Assembly (NCBI GenBank): GCA_020740775.1
Contig: JAHEWK010000006.1
Location: 558,001 to 622,000 of the forward strand
Origin: Ilyonectria destructans
Lineage: Eukaryota > Ascomycota > Sordariomycetes > Hypocreales > Nectriaceae
Direction: 5' to 3'
Length of the DNA: 64,000 nucleotides
Part shown: one piece after another, positions 41,295-53,159 of the stretch
Position numbering within the stretch: position 1 is the first letter of the stretch
Layout: every line of letters begins with the position of its first letter
Notes under the pieces: generated by a model
Databases searched by the model: none
What the model was told of the DNA's origin: nothing
What the model saw: the letters and a program-made list of their open reading frames with translations, nothing else
Translations under genes and position numbers: made by a program

Positions 41295-43987
41295 TCATCC
41301 TCCAAATCCTCCAACAGCTGTACTAGTACTGCCATAAGCCTGCCCTATACGATCCGGCTTGAGAAAAGGATTCCGAGACTGCGCAGGACCCCTCAATCTC
41401 AACTGAAGCTCTCCCCCAGGCCGTAGGTCATCCTCGGACACACCTGTTTGTCTGCCATGTGGCGCTTCTACATATGCAACCAGCTTAACCGTTTTGAATG
41501 AGGCTACCCCAGCAGACGTATTGGCTAGAAGCGGCTCAGTCGGTGGCTCAGACTGGTGTGTCAGAGTGAGCAACTCCAGAATGGTATCCCACGCACCGCT
41601 CGTGGGTCGGGAACAGAACAAAAGACAGGAATGGACGAAAGCAATAGCGGCATGGAACAGTAGAGCAGCAATGGATAGATAGTCAAACCACCCAATTGCT
41701 TGCATCACATACCCCCTGTAGGTAGCCTTCATAACCATTCGAGTCAGATTTGGTTTCAGATCCGACGGTGCTGGGAAGCTCTCTATCGGGTCACCTTGTC
41801 GAACCATTGTCCTAGCCAAGTCATCATTCTCGACCGTCCACTCCGTAAACGGCCAAGCCTCCAAAAATCTACTACCATTGTAGTTAGGAATGAGGCCGCT
41901 GCGTGATAGGCCATCCGCCACCGCTGTAGCAATCACAGTCTCAAATCCCTCGAGGGTGCTTTCCAATGGGTTGTAAATCATGTCGAATAACGCCTCCAAT
42001 GTTGTTTGATTGGAGCCAAGCTTGGTGAGCCAGGGTAGTCCGTTAAGTGGTTCATTCGGTAGCGTGGGTGCTAGCATCTTGTACCAACTAGAGTGGAGTC
42101 GAATCCTCGGCCATGATCCGTCCGTAGGAGGTTTGAAACGGACATACCCCAGAGTGCGCTCCAGAGCATGGGATTTTGTTTCAATCAAGTTCTGTACTCT
42201 TCCCAGGTGATATTCATGACTGAGTTGGTTGTTGGATCTCATCTCCATGACGGTATGTGCCTTCACCCACCGTGCATCTATTGAACAGGACAAAACATTC
42301 GACGGTGGTATCTCAACACTGCTATTCCAAGTTGCCCCGAGAAGGACTACCAAGTCCAACGAGTTGCCAGTAGATTCCGTGTCTACCGGGAAAATGAGTG
42401 TCCTGCGTCCGTTCTGGAAAATCTCCCCGTTGAGGAGGGAGGAGCTATTCTCAAGGAGTCCTCTGCCGGCGAGGTCCTCCTGGATAAACTCCAAGACATC
42501 GAGAGTCTTCATTTTTGGCAGTTTCAAGGATTTTTCCTCGGGATATTCAGATGGTATCCCCCACCACTCGTCAAACTCGTTGATGCTAGGAAACTCCACG
42601 GTCAAGTTCTCGCCCCACAGCCAGACCATCCCCTTGGGCTGACAGAAGACTCGGACCGCGGGGACCTTGGTCTCGACCTGAAATCGGATCGGATCCGCCC
42701 ACATGAGATATTCTGGATAAGGTGATATTTGAGGGTGGCTGTCGTGGAGAAATCCGAGTGCGTCGCTGTGTAGGCCTCGCATGGCGTCTTGGAGGGTTGC
42801 AGTGGCTGCATGCGCCGTAAAGGCCCAGGTATTTGCTTCCGCACGAAGGGATGGTCTTGCGTAAATCATCTTTCTTATCCTCCAGTCTCGTAGTTCGAAT
42901 GAAAAACCTGTGTTAAGATGATTCCACCAGGTCGAGAAGTATTGGTGAAGGGGCGCGAATCCAGCCCCAGGACATCTATTGTCATAGAACTGAGCTTCGT
43001 GAGAGCAATTCATATCGGAGTAGAAGTCAGCGTCCAAGTTCGTAGGCCAAAGCTGTTCGTCGCTCCCTATTCAATCCTGTCAGCCTGTGAATTGCATACT
43101 GGGAACCATGCCTTATACCGTTGAGCCAATAGATGCCTCCACCAACCGGCCAATCCATTTGCCTTGGTATCATGAGCAAGGCAGCCGCAGGGCCAGCTAA
43201 GAGGGCCAATGCACCGCCCATTGCAATGAAGAGGCAAATTCCACGCCTCTTCCACCGCTCCTTTCGAGTCATGGTCGTGTTGCATCTTGAACCTCCGAGA
43301 AACTCGGCGGACCACAAATACCTGTAAGGTTTAGTCAGTGTTCAATTCTAGCGCAGTAATTTATCAACCCTTACTGTAATTGTGAAAAATTCCACCCCGA
43401 GACAAGAAGGCCGAGGGGAACGCCCTCACCGAACACAAGCTCGCTTCGAAGGATGTGAAAGATGACGGCTCCGACGCTTGCTACTACGAGAAGTTCCTAA
43501 TCCCGTAATGATCAGTCTACTACCCTTCTTGTGACTTGGGCGGTCACAAACGTACCTGAACTTTAGCAGCAATCTGTAACAGTCCCATCTTTAGGTCGTC
43601 TTGGTCCTGAGGGCCTTGCAACTCGGATCCCAAAAAAAGTCCAACCAGGTTGATGGCAACTAATGAAATTGAAACGAAGGCGGGAGTAAGGTGGACTGTG
43701 CAGCGAGCAAGGGCAAGCCATGGTGATGATTGTAATAGGACTTTCGGTCGTTCATCTTTCCTACTGCGGCGGAACGTGGATGCAGAGAGGCTGAGAGTTC
43801 GGAGGAGAGTCCGAAATCGGTCAGCAATCGAAGACAGTGAGATTTTGGACCCGATGAGTGGCAGAAAGCTCCTCAATTTGGCTTTCAGGGCCAGAGTCTT
43901 GTTTGGTTGCGTGGGGATTTGCTGGGAACGTATGTGCACGTCCTGTTCCGGTTCCTTGATAGTATCTTGGCTGGGGTCTGACATCAT
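41295..43987 (-). CDS. Fungal-specific multi-pass membrane protein of unknown function
   Basis: Four exons, 43987-43556, 43496-43375, 43321-43119 and 43066-41295, are joined by introns of 59, 53 and 52 bp in phase and give 842 residues. Three hydrophobic helices lie in the N-terminal third: around VSISLVAINLVGLF, LLVVASVGAVIFHIL and LFIAMGGALALLAG. A large probably extracellular region with several N-glycosylation sites (e.g. NLT, NSS, NQT) follows. One more helix (YLSIAALLFHAAIAF) is near the C-terminus. This layout, with RRGVPLGLL-like text after helix two, belongs to a common Pezizomycotina family without known function. A truncated paralogue with a stop codon lies at 35.9-36.5 kb. A second ATG is adjacent to the chosen one. 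Confidence 0.85.
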
Positions 43988-45295
43988 CCTGACTGCTGCG
44001 GACAGGGCAAATAGGACGGCGTGAGATAAAGAGCTGAGGGAAATGCTTTACAAAAGGTTGAATGGAAAGGGCGCGTCATTTAATCTGCCTGAATCCCACA
44101 GCCTGATGCTTCTCGGAACCCTTTAGCGCAAAGGTGCAGCGCTAAAGCGCCACAAAGTGATACAAATGGAAGTAATAAGAAATTATGACCCCAAAATTAG
44201 ACCTGGGCGGGTAATGTGTACAAAGAATCACAAGAATATCCCAAGGTTACAATTTACACCCCCGTTCTCCCATTCATTAAAACTCAGTCCCTACATTTTA
44301 TGTTGTGTATGAGCCTATTTCTACTAAACTTGATTGTAGTCGAGGCTGGGTTTAATTTTGCGTATCTGTTTGCGTGTTTTCGCTGTGTTGAGAAAGATTT
44401 ATGCGACCGAGGTTGCTAATGCAGGCTACCTACATCACCTTGTCTGACACCTGGCTCCGTATCTTTTATCGTTCGTGCATACCTTTCAGCCTTTTCATAA
44501 CGATAGCCTAGAATCGCTGCACGCACCCGTGGCTTGGAAGTGCATTGTCGGGTGCCAAATGGGCTAAAACCGCCAAAGTGAGGCTGACCATGTCAACGCT
44601 TGCTCCATTGGCTGTCTATTTTTAGAGCCTGGCCGCAGTTTCTAATGAGCCATAGATTGACGAGATGTTGGAAATATAGGAAATCAGCATCTACAGACAG
44701 CCCGGTTATTGTCTGTAGTTAACAAGGTTGAAAGCAGAAGGGTTGAATTAAAAGCTGAAGGCAAAGGTCAGTGTGCAACAGCCTTACTGCCAAGCTATCT
44801 GGTCTTGGCTGTAGTACTAAATGTGTGCTCCTATTATTTGCAGCTACTGTATGGTGGTATCAGTAATAGCTATATCCTATTTTAACCCCAATATCATTGA
44901 ATAGATCAACGGCATACAGTAATTACAACCAATAGACGTACACATTTATCATTTATCACTACACCCAGTACCGGAAGAGACGATAGCTCATGCAGCGAAG
45001 ACGAATGGTGAGTTCGACCTACATAGGTATAATAAACCTTAGACATTGGCGAATTTGATAGATTGGGCGAAAGAAAGCAATGCCTTCCTGTAGCAGCAGT
45101 TGGGCGGTAGGCTCCAAATCTAAAGCCAAAACAAATACATAAAAGCCTGAGAATCGGCTGCACCTTTAGTAGCTTACATAGAGCCCATTCCCTTATAACC
45201 CTACTACATCAAGATAGAGTAATAGTAAGAGTCCTCACTAACCTTATATTTAGCATTTTTAACCAATTTAGTCTATGTCGCTAATCCATCCTCAT
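43988..45295. other. Intergenic, AT-rich
   Basis: About 1.3 kb shows no supported gene. The left part is the promoter of the membrane protein; the rest has short frames without motifs. Confidence 0.5.
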
Positions 45296-46276
45296 CTAAA
45301 TCTTATCAACCAAAAACTTTAGGATTCCATGTTGGACTCCTATCACTGCAGCACTGCCGTGGTCCTCCCCTGTAAACTCCCACGTTGATACAGTGCGCAC
45401 GCTTGGACAGGCATTCAAGCGTTCTACCAAGGCGTTGGCACTGTCTCTCATAGTCTTGCTCTCGGCACAATCTAGCCTCTTCCCAAAGGATTCTTCAGAC
45501 TCGTCTTGCCCCTTTACCAGGTCTTGCTGGCCGGTTCCCCACGTAAGCACCAGAGCTGGGGGCGGGTTGGCCGGATGCTCGCGCCCGCGAAAAGCTGCTT
45601 CCTGCTCCCTGACCATGGAGGACAGATTCCAGTCAATGTCGGGACTTGCGGCAATGAAGGTGTCAAATAACGTCGGCCTGGTGTACAGTGCGTTCAAGGC
45701 GAATATTCCGCCGTAGGAATGCCCGAAAAGGGCTCTGCGACTGGTACTAAGAGGGACGTGTGGGAAGAGCGTCTTCTCAACGTACGTCATGACGTCGTGC
45801 TGAACAAAGTCAAGAAAGTCGTCGGCTTCGCCAAATGCGAGATCAGTCCGAGGGTTTCCATCCCTGTCAAGCGGCATGTCGTATTTTCCATCTGCAGTTG
45901 GAGGAGTGAGATCAGGCCCTCTGCGAAAGTCGTAGACATATTTCCCGGGAGGGTAGCCGATGCCCACAACTACAGTCCTGGAGCTATTAGTGAATTCCAG
46001 GCGGCGGCTGACGTCTACCGCTGTGAAAAAGTATGCATTTCCATCCATGACATAACTATTGAAAGAGCAACTGCGGTTAGATACTGTGTTTTCTCATTCC
46101 CGGGTGAGGTGTTTTGCTCACAGGGTGGAGACACCCTCAGCGTCATTTTCTTGTGGAATTCGGTCTGCGCCCCAGCATAGAGGCCATGCCACCTGAATAA
46201 GGTAGTCTCCTCTCTTCGTGTGTGCCGGATACTGGCACGTGTTTGGGGGGTGGGCATGCTCAAGAGTAGGCGCCAT
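45296..46276 (-). CDS. Siderophore-esterase-like alpha/beta hydrolase
   Basis: Exons 46276-46122 and 46055-45296 (66 bp intron, TCTAAC branch) give 304 residues. The splice creates LYVMDGNAYFFT, the typical start of the putative-esterase family (Esterase D / IroE-like) that includes fungal siderophore esterases. The nucleophile elbow is GHSYGG with Ser at about 165, and the histidine lies in GEDHGSA at about 284. Family members hydrolyse ester bonds of ferric triacetylfusarinine-type siderophores or other esters. An in-frame ATG at 46366 would add 30 residues rich in Arg and Ser that look like a mitochondrial presequence, so the true start is uncertain. No siderophore synthesis genes are in the window. 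Confidence 0.85.
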
Positions 46277-47499
46277 GTTGGTTACGTGTCTCACAAATCG
46301 AGTGTTGACTGAAAGAAGTCGTGACACGTTGAACCTCGCGGCCTGGCTGAGTATAATACGGCGCATTGAACAGTTACGTTTAGAGGCTCCGTCCCGATCT
46401 CGGCGGTAAGCTAAAGCCTTAAATCACGCTAGAGTCGGCCGGGTTTAGCCGTAGTGACGGCTAGGCTAGGCTTAAAGCCATTGTAGTCTGTGGATAACGC
46501 GTTTGTTTATCGGTGGAGACGGGCTTGGTGCGCTATTATCCACGAGGTGGCAGTTGGAGTAGTGTAGATGTGGGTGTTAAGTTGAGGTGCGATTTCCTGG
46601 TCAGGTTAAAGATGAACACAAGAGCCAGTTCCCAACCTTGTTCAAATGATTTCTAATATGTAACGGGGGGTCAAGGTCTTACCCAGGCACGACATTTGTC
46701 CCAGCCGCATGACGTATGATCCCAGTCAGCACGTGCTATGGGGGCGGGATTTTCAGCAAAACTGCCAGAAGATCCGGTTGTGGATCTTGCACTTGCTTCT
46801 ATGTACAGTACCTTCAATCTAGAAATTTGGATGAATAGTACTGGATGGCGTCTACGAACTTACTACAGGATTCTGGCGTGCTGTCAGGTGGCAATAGCAG
46901 GTAATTTCAGATTAGAATCTCCGAGTTGGTTCATCTGCCGCATAGGAAAAGTAATTTTATGACAGTTTATCAGTTTATCAATCATCCGGTAATTATTTAG
47001 ACATAACTTGGCATTCCTTTCCTGCCTCATGTTAGCTCTCTGTACTTGTTGGTTGAAATATTTGCAAGGGCCCTGCACCCTCGATCCCCAGCCTGATCAG
47101 GACGACAGGGTAGCTGACCTCCATGCCCATTTACCAAAGACAAACATGACCTCTTTCAACATCTCTCCAGTAGGCATCGGGCTACTTGTGTGCCGACTTA
47201 TCCATGAAGCTGGCCAAACCGATATTGCGCTGGGAGGCTCTTGTTTGACAATAAGGAGGCGCCGTGTTCAATTGGTGGAAAATCCGGATCTCGGCAGGTT
47301 TCCACGCAATTGTGGGCGGATTGATGGGCCGTATTCTCCACAAAAAGACCCAGCGATCCGGACGTCGTCAGCTGTGGACATTAGATGAAAGTCATGACAG
47401 GGTATAGGAGACTGTAACAGACCTGATATGGGAACGTGCCTGTACTTGGAGGGAGATGCCCTGTTTCTATCCGTGTCCGTCAGGGATGAAGGATGCCAC
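46277..47499. other. Intergenic upstream of the divergent esterase and GH12 genes
   Basis: No gene was recognised. A plus-strand frame at 47008-47388 lacks motifs. Both flanking genes are transcribed outward, so this 1.2 kb holds both promoters. Confidence 0.45.
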
Positions 47500-47508
47500 T
47501 ATATATAC
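47500..47508 (+). promoter_or_regulatory. TATA box of the GH12 gene
   Basis: TATATATAC lies about 170 bp before the ATG at 47678. A pyrimidine-rich stretch follows, as is common in strongly expressed fungal secreted-enzyme genes. Confidence 0.55.
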
Positions 47509-47677
47509 AAAGCCAGCATGTCTGCTCCCGCTTCTGCTCTATTCCGTAAATCGCTCTCTTTGTCAGTCGAATCATCTTGTTTTACTCGCTGGTCGAGTTT
47601 GGTCTAATTTTCTTTACCATTGCTCGTGCATCACTCACTCGTTTATTGCACTCGAAAAAAACCTTCTTCGCGTCACC

Positions 47678-49017
47678 ATGCAACTCTCGTTTCTCATTCC
47701 AGCTGTGCTGGCCACTGTGGCAGCGGCTTCTCCCACTCGAGTGCTCGAAAAGCGTGCCACTACCTGGTGCGACAGCTACGGCTCTCTCGAAACTGGCGGC
47801 TATACTGTCTATCACAACAACTGGGGTGCTGCGCAGGCAACTTCTGGCTCTCAGTGCACTACCTTTGATTCGGTTACCTCAGGCTCTGTTTCCTGGTCTA
47901 CTTCCTGGAGCTGGACTGGAGGCTCGAGCTCTGTCAAGTCATACTCGAATATCGCTCTTGTAGATGTTAACACCCAGCTATCTGCTATAAGCTCGATTCC
48001 ATCTACGTGGACCTGGAGGTAAGCTGCTACTGTGAATCTATTTAGTTATTCTTCATGCCACCACCTGTTTAATCGCCGTTTTCCATTCAGGAGTGTTACC
48101 AAAATGCTAACTTGGTTATAGCTACACCGGTTCCGATATCGTCGCTGACGTCGCCTATGACCTCTGGCTCGCCCCATCTGCTACTGCTGACAACCAATAT
48201 GAGATTATGATCTGGCTTGGCGCCTATGGTGGTGCTGGACCTATCTCGAGTACTGGCTCACCTGTTGATACTCCTACCCTTGCTGGGTCTGACTGGAAGC
48301 TCTACTCCGGTGCCAACGGAGATACTACCGTCTTCTCCTTTGTTGCAACCAGCAATATTACAAGTTTTGACGGAGATCTAAACGAGTTCTTCACATACCT
48401 TACCTCCAACCAAGGCGTCAGCGAGAGCATGTATGCGACTAGCCTCCAGGCTGGGACCGAACCTTTCACTGGTAAGCTCCCCGTAACAATGTCAGGTGAT
48501 TATTAAACTCACGATGTATTAGGCTCCGATGCTGTCTTTGATACCACCGCCTATACCATTTCCGTCGAGTAAGTTATACTGTTGTATTTGTTAGCATTCA
48601 TGACCATATCTGAAGAGGATGGATCGCTCATCCATCCTCATACCCTAACAATCGGATTCAGTACTTAGTTCTAGATACTGACATGCTCTTAGTTCATCTG
48701 GCTCGTCCGATTCTACAAGCTCTGCAAGTTCCGCAGTCGCAGCAACCTCGGCGACCTCGGAAATTCCGGCGACCACGGTGATCCCCGCGACCTCAGCGGC
48801 CTCGGTACTCCCCTCAAGCTCGGAAAAGTCAGTTGCTCCGGTAACCTTGACAACCTCAGTCATCCCAGCAACCTCAGCATTTTCAGTAATTATGTCAATC
48901 TCGGAAACTCCGGCAAGCTTAGTCACTTCGGTAGTGGTGACCTCGGAAGCACCGGCAAGCCAGACACCTGCAGCTCCCTCCGCAAGCACCACGCATAAGA
49001 AGAAGTGTCGTGCCTAA
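47678..49017 (+). CDS. Secreted GH12 endoglucanase/xyloglucanase with Ser/Thr-rich tail
   Basis: Exons 47678-48018, 48122-48471, 48523-48568 and 48693-49017 give 353 residues. A signal peptide (MQLSFLIPAVLATVAAA) is followed by a Lys-Arg processing site. The GH12 domain covers about 27-245, with TWCDSYG, YHNNWG, the nucleophile Glu141 in YEIMIWLG and the acid/base Glu227 in GTEPFTG. The family hydrolyses beta-1,4 glucans or xyloglucan with retention. Unlike most GH12 enzymes it carries a tail of about 100 residues rich in Ser, Thr, Ala and Pro, ending in HKKKCRA. The tail looks like an O-glycosylated linker without the usual cellulose-binding domain behind it. The ATG at 47678 has CACC before it. 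Confidence 0.92.
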
Positions 49018-50170
49018 TTATGATACTTAAATGTGCTGGACGGTGTATTTAACGAACTTGTATTAATAAAAGACCACATGACCGTCTGTCAATACTCAAC
49101 TGTCACAAAAATTGTCGAATGACTTTGCCATAGTTCAAGTTAAATAGATGAGACTGGTCTGGCAGTGACCTGCATAGATTGTCAGAGTATTCTATGGACG
49201 CTATTTAAATAAAAAACCAACTGACTCTTTCCTCCCAATGAACATAACATGCTAACAGCGATTTTAGACGAAGCCTAAGCTATGCTGAAGCGCTCCACTT
49301 TTGCTGTTCAAATTAAATTGATGCTACCCTGAAGTCACATCGCTCCAGGAACACAATTCTCATATCTTCAAAACTCCCTGTGCACCTCACAGCCATAAAG
49401 ACCTATACATTAAGTATATCTTGGCAATCTGCAGTTATTAATATAACTTGGTTGTGTAGAACTGCATTGTACTATTCTTAGATGTGACTCGCAATGCTCG
49501 CCTTCACGTTGCATATTGCATCTTCAAACAAACATTTCACTTCAAGGACTGAAAGCCTCCCCTTTGTGAATATTGCAACTAGGTCACATTGATGAAGGAA
49601 AGAATCATCAATTGCATGAGTGTAGTACCTTGATTATCTAAGAGTTTGTATGCGAAGCTAGATCCCTTCGCGAATGTGACTGTATGTACCTGCTTGCGAG
49701 CCGACACGATAAACAACGACCATTTCTTGATACATGCACCCGTTAGATTAATTATTGGAGTCATTACATACGCATACATAGTGACTCATACATAGCTTGA
49801 AGTGCTGTTGTATCTTTCCCAACTAATGAACGTATTCCTAATCAACGACGCCCCGTGTAAGCAATATCTGCGCGGGGGAGACGTTTTAACTCCCCTTAGT
49901 AACATAAAAAGGCAAGAGTATCACTCCACTTTAACTTATTTATGCAATCTCGTCTTGCCTTTATTGTGTAATATGAGATGTATGCTGATGGTAGTCTAAT
50001 TGGTTGTACTTCCATCAACTTCATTACGGTTGGTCCTCGTAGGCTGCAACACGTCACGTCGATGTGAAACCCTACCCCGCACCAGGCTGGGATATATATC
50101 TCCCTTCGTAAGCCCAAGTACAACATCACACTTCAGTCCTCCTACACAAGACAGCTTCAGATTGATTGCA
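49018..50170. other. Intergenic
   Basis: About 1.1 kb shows no recognisable gene. Short frames at 49579-49779 (minus) and 49802-49999 (plus) have no motifs. Confidence 0.5.
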
Positions 50171-51401
50171 ATGGCCGACACTTCGAGTCTGGACAACACT
50201 GTGCAACCCACACATTTGCAGTGTGTGGCAGGCGTGGGAAGTCCACAGTCTTCACTGAGTGAGGATGAACGCAGCCCCAGTGCTAACGATGATTCCAACT
50301 ACGAATGGGTTACAGAAGAAGAAAGAGCCCGGATTATTGAAGATGTCTGGAGGCTGTACAATGACGGTGTGCCCTTGTACACCTCAGCCCAGTTGAGGGA
50401 CCTTGATCAACAGATGGCCCGCCGGCTTAAAACAGTGTCAGTCACAGGAATTGATGGTGTTCAATACCTCCAGAACGGAACTCTTTTTCGAAGAGAGTCG
50501 AAGAAAGGTGGAATGTGGTGGGATTATCCCAAAGTCTAATTCCATCGGAAATGGCTAACTGGAAGTCCACAATCTAGGGATCCACCCTTCATTACCTTTT
50601 CATCGATCGAATCGCTCGTTAGCAGACCTCCAGAATGGCCATATACGCGAAGCATGGCTTATTGCCCTCTTCATATCAGCCACCGCAGGTCCGACAATCA
50701 AGAACTAAACAGTGTTAAAGAGACAAGCGAAACGTTCACAAAGTGCAAGCAGAAATGGGAGACTAGCGAACCCTGTCGTCTCCTCAAACACACCCTTGCC
50801 TCTGGATCGCTCCCCAAAAGCATCGCCAAGATCGTTTGTTTTGGCCTCGGACCCTTGACACCACTGAATGAACGATCTCAACGAGCCCACACCCAGCATG
50901 CTGCGGCTTTGACTATGGCCCACGCCATAAAAGAAAGAACAGGGTGTAAGGTGCAAGTCTATTCTCAAGAACCTGCTTACACGCGTATATGCGAGCAGGT
51001 TCTTGGCCCTCACGACATCACCATTCTTGAAGGGGTGAAAGGCTTCCTGGAGGTCGACAGCTCTACTCTGGTTTTCACGGTCGCGCCCAACGTCCCTGTT
51101 AAGCAAATTGTTGCCGATTTGGCGAAGCCCGCTATCATGGTCTGGGATAGCGTCGAGTCTGTGGAAGAAGAGAGAACAGTGTGGACGAAAAGGCCATCCA
51201 GATTAGGAGCCGCGGATTCATGGTTGAGGTAGGCAGACCAAGTTCCAAGGTTGATTGAACTAACGATCTGATAGTCCTTATGGAACCAATCCCGATTCGC
51301 CGCGTGTTCGCAGCATGGTTCAGAACGAGTATGCTCTGTTTCCGTTCACTACTCATGAGGAGGAATTTGGACATCTGGAGATATACATCCGAAAGGAGTA
51401 G
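50171..51401 (+). CDS. SRR1-like domain protein
   Basis: Exons 50171-50514, 50578-51228 and 51275-51401 give 373 residues. The central region matches the SRR1 domain: KIVCFGLGPLTP at its start, YSQEPAYT, then ILEGVKGFLEVDSSTLVF with NVPVKQIV. SRR1 proteins were first described in plant light signalling, and fungal members are uncharacterised. An acidic, disordered N-terminus precedes the domain (EDERSPSANDDSNYEWVTEEE). The first intron's donor is uncertain. GTGGTG at 50515 keeps the phase, whereas the nearer GTCTAA at 50534 does not. The second intron is only 46 bp. The start ATGGCC at 50171 follows a CAATG context. Confidence 0.8.
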
Positions 51402-51846
51402 AAGTTGTAAAATGACTGCCAGAATGTAGCACATGTCGTCTCAATATACTCAACTCACTTTCTCTTATGACACGCACAGTTGAAATGGAACGCTATAGCC
51501 TACCTGTAACCTTATTGGCATAGGCAAACCTAATTATTGTACTTGCCTCCCTTAGATCTCCGCGAATCTTCCGTTGTTTCCTGCCAATTTTCCAATCTCC
51601 ACGTTCGGGCGTTCCATCCGCTCTTTATCTCCGTTAAGCCCTTCCTGGAATTTTGCAAGCCTTGTATTGGCTGAATACTAGCACTGAATCCTAGATTATC
51701 TGCAGAATCATACCACATGGAATCTAGGTACATAAAACGCAGTAAAGTCTATCAAGAGAACGAGACTGACGGTCATCAGTGTTGTTCTTAACCTTTCATA
51801 CTGAAACATTACTGTACAGAGAGACACAAACATATTTCCACCAAGA
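51402..51846. other. Intergenic
   Basis: Nothing was recognised between the SRR1-like gene and the SDR relic. Confidence 0.45.
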
Positions 51847-52466
51847 TTGGCTAATAAAAGTACAACAAACTCAAAGGAGGCCCTCGTCATCGGTGGTTCT
51901 TCAGGAAAAGGCTACAGTATAAGTCAGGCCTGTGTTGAGAATAACTGCTTGGTTTTCATTTCCGCTTCCACGCCAGCGAGTGCCGACGAAGCGGCTAAGA
52001 GGCTGCAAGGAGCCTACCCTTTCGCATGTCACACTAGCCTCCACTAAACATGCTGGTGTCGTCTGTTTCTTTGTGCCGCTCCTTGTTGTAAAATTCGCGA
52101 TCACACATCTCAATACATCCCTGAAGTTCTAATTTACTATCACGAGTGGCGTCGCATCGTAGAGGCCAGGCCCAGGATTGCTCCTGGCAGTTTCCTATGC
52201 TAGTGGTCTTACAGCATGGCCAAGGCGCTGGCAATCGAGATGAAGCCAGTGAGGGTGAATGAGTTGTACCTGGACCTCCGGATACGCCGTTTTAGAGGAT
52301 GAGAGATGAGCAGAAAGAGATGGCCTTGGATTTTATGAAAAACAAGCTGGCAACTGGACAAGTCGGAAGAGTCGAGTATGTGACAGAAATATATCTGAGA
52401 GTCCTCAAGGATCAGAACTGCACGGGTCCGGTGATTAACAGCAATAGTGGGCACTTGTTAATGTAA
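51847..52466 (+). pseudogene. Relic of a short-chain dehydrogenase (SDR) with the middle deleted
   Basis: The 5' part (51847-52047) reads ALVIGGSSGKGYSISQACVE, the nucleotide-binding start of an SDR, where GxxxGIG has become GSSGKG. The 3' part (about 52210-52466) reads MAKALAIEMKPVRVN and then, in another frame, MALDFMKNKLATGQVGRVEY and GPVINSNSGHLLM before TAA. This is the usual SDR C-terminus. About half of the gene between them, including the Ser/Tyr/Lys centre, is missing or scrambled. Several stops and frame changes occur. It is a dead gene. Confidence 0.8.
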
Positions 52467-52596
52467 TACGTGTGATATAAACCTTGATGAAGGCCTCGGA
52501 TATATGAAACAGTAACTAGGCTGTAAGCCACCGGGTGTAATATATTGTGTGTCTGTACAACTATATTGGTCTACTAACAACACCTTCTTCGCGTCA

Positions 52597-53076
52597 TCAG
52601 GACACGCCGCCCATAACCAGCCCCATCGCCGCACCGGCGTCGCCGAGGCCGATGCCCACCGAGCCCTCCGAGCTGAGGTAGCGCAGGGTGGAGGCGGCGA
52701 TGCGCCAGCCGCGCTCCGTCCGGACGTAGGTCTCTTCGTAGACGGCGCGGCCTCGGAACTGGCTGCGCCGGTCCGCCGAGACCAGGTGGTCACGCAGTCG
52801 CCAGATGCCCCGCGCGCGGTCCGGTCCTTCGAAGTCGAACTGGTGCTGGTGGAGATCGTGGGTGGTCTCTAGAGGCTCCAGAGAGCCGCGAACGGTGGCG
52901 ATGAACTCTTTGAGGGGCAGTGTTCGCCCGGTTCCCTGGAATACGAAGTCCTTGGTGAAGCACTCGGTGAAGGCCGCCCAGTCCTTGTTGTCGAGGTGCC
53001 AGGTGTAGTCGAACTTCAACCGACGGAGATCCTCGATGGCTTCCAGGCGTTCGACGCGGGCGGTGAGGTCGGTCAT
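52597..53076 (-). CDS. SnoaL-like (NTF2-fold) protein, likely bacterial origin
   Basis: This intronless gene of 159 residues starts at MTDLTARVERLEAIEDLRRL. The string DLRRLKFDYTWHLDNKDWAAF and the following FTKDFVF are typical of the SnoaL_4 group of the NTF2 fold, which contains small cyclases, dehydratases, hydrolases and ring-modifying enzymes. A Tyr and Asp/His pair in the pocket stretch are visible (YTWHLD). Base composition is striking: two sampled 60 bp lines (52681-52800) are 72-75% G+C, well above neighbouring DNA, and there are no introns. Both facts point to transfer from a high-GC bacterium, perhaps an actinomycete. Relics of an SDR and an FMO flank it. An upstream in-frame ATG at 53130 is less likely. 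Confidence 0.8.
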   Translation of the reverse strand: MTDLTARVERLEAIEDLRRLKFDYTWHLDNKDWAAFTECFTKDFVFQGTGRTLPLKEFIATVRGSLEPLETTHDLHQHQFDFEGPDRARGIWRLRDHLVSADRRSQFRGRAVYEETYVRTERGWRIAASTLRYLSSEGSVGIGLGDAGAAMGLVMGGVS

Positions 53077-53159
53077 GATGACAATAATTTCTTTGCGTCT
53101 GGCTGCGGTCGTAGGGTTTAATATCCGCAATTGTTCCGCGTGTTTACGTATCTAACAGA

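Noticed and set aside
47008..47388. 126-codon plus-strand frame
   Set aside because: No family motif, no good start context, composition unlike neighbouring genes.
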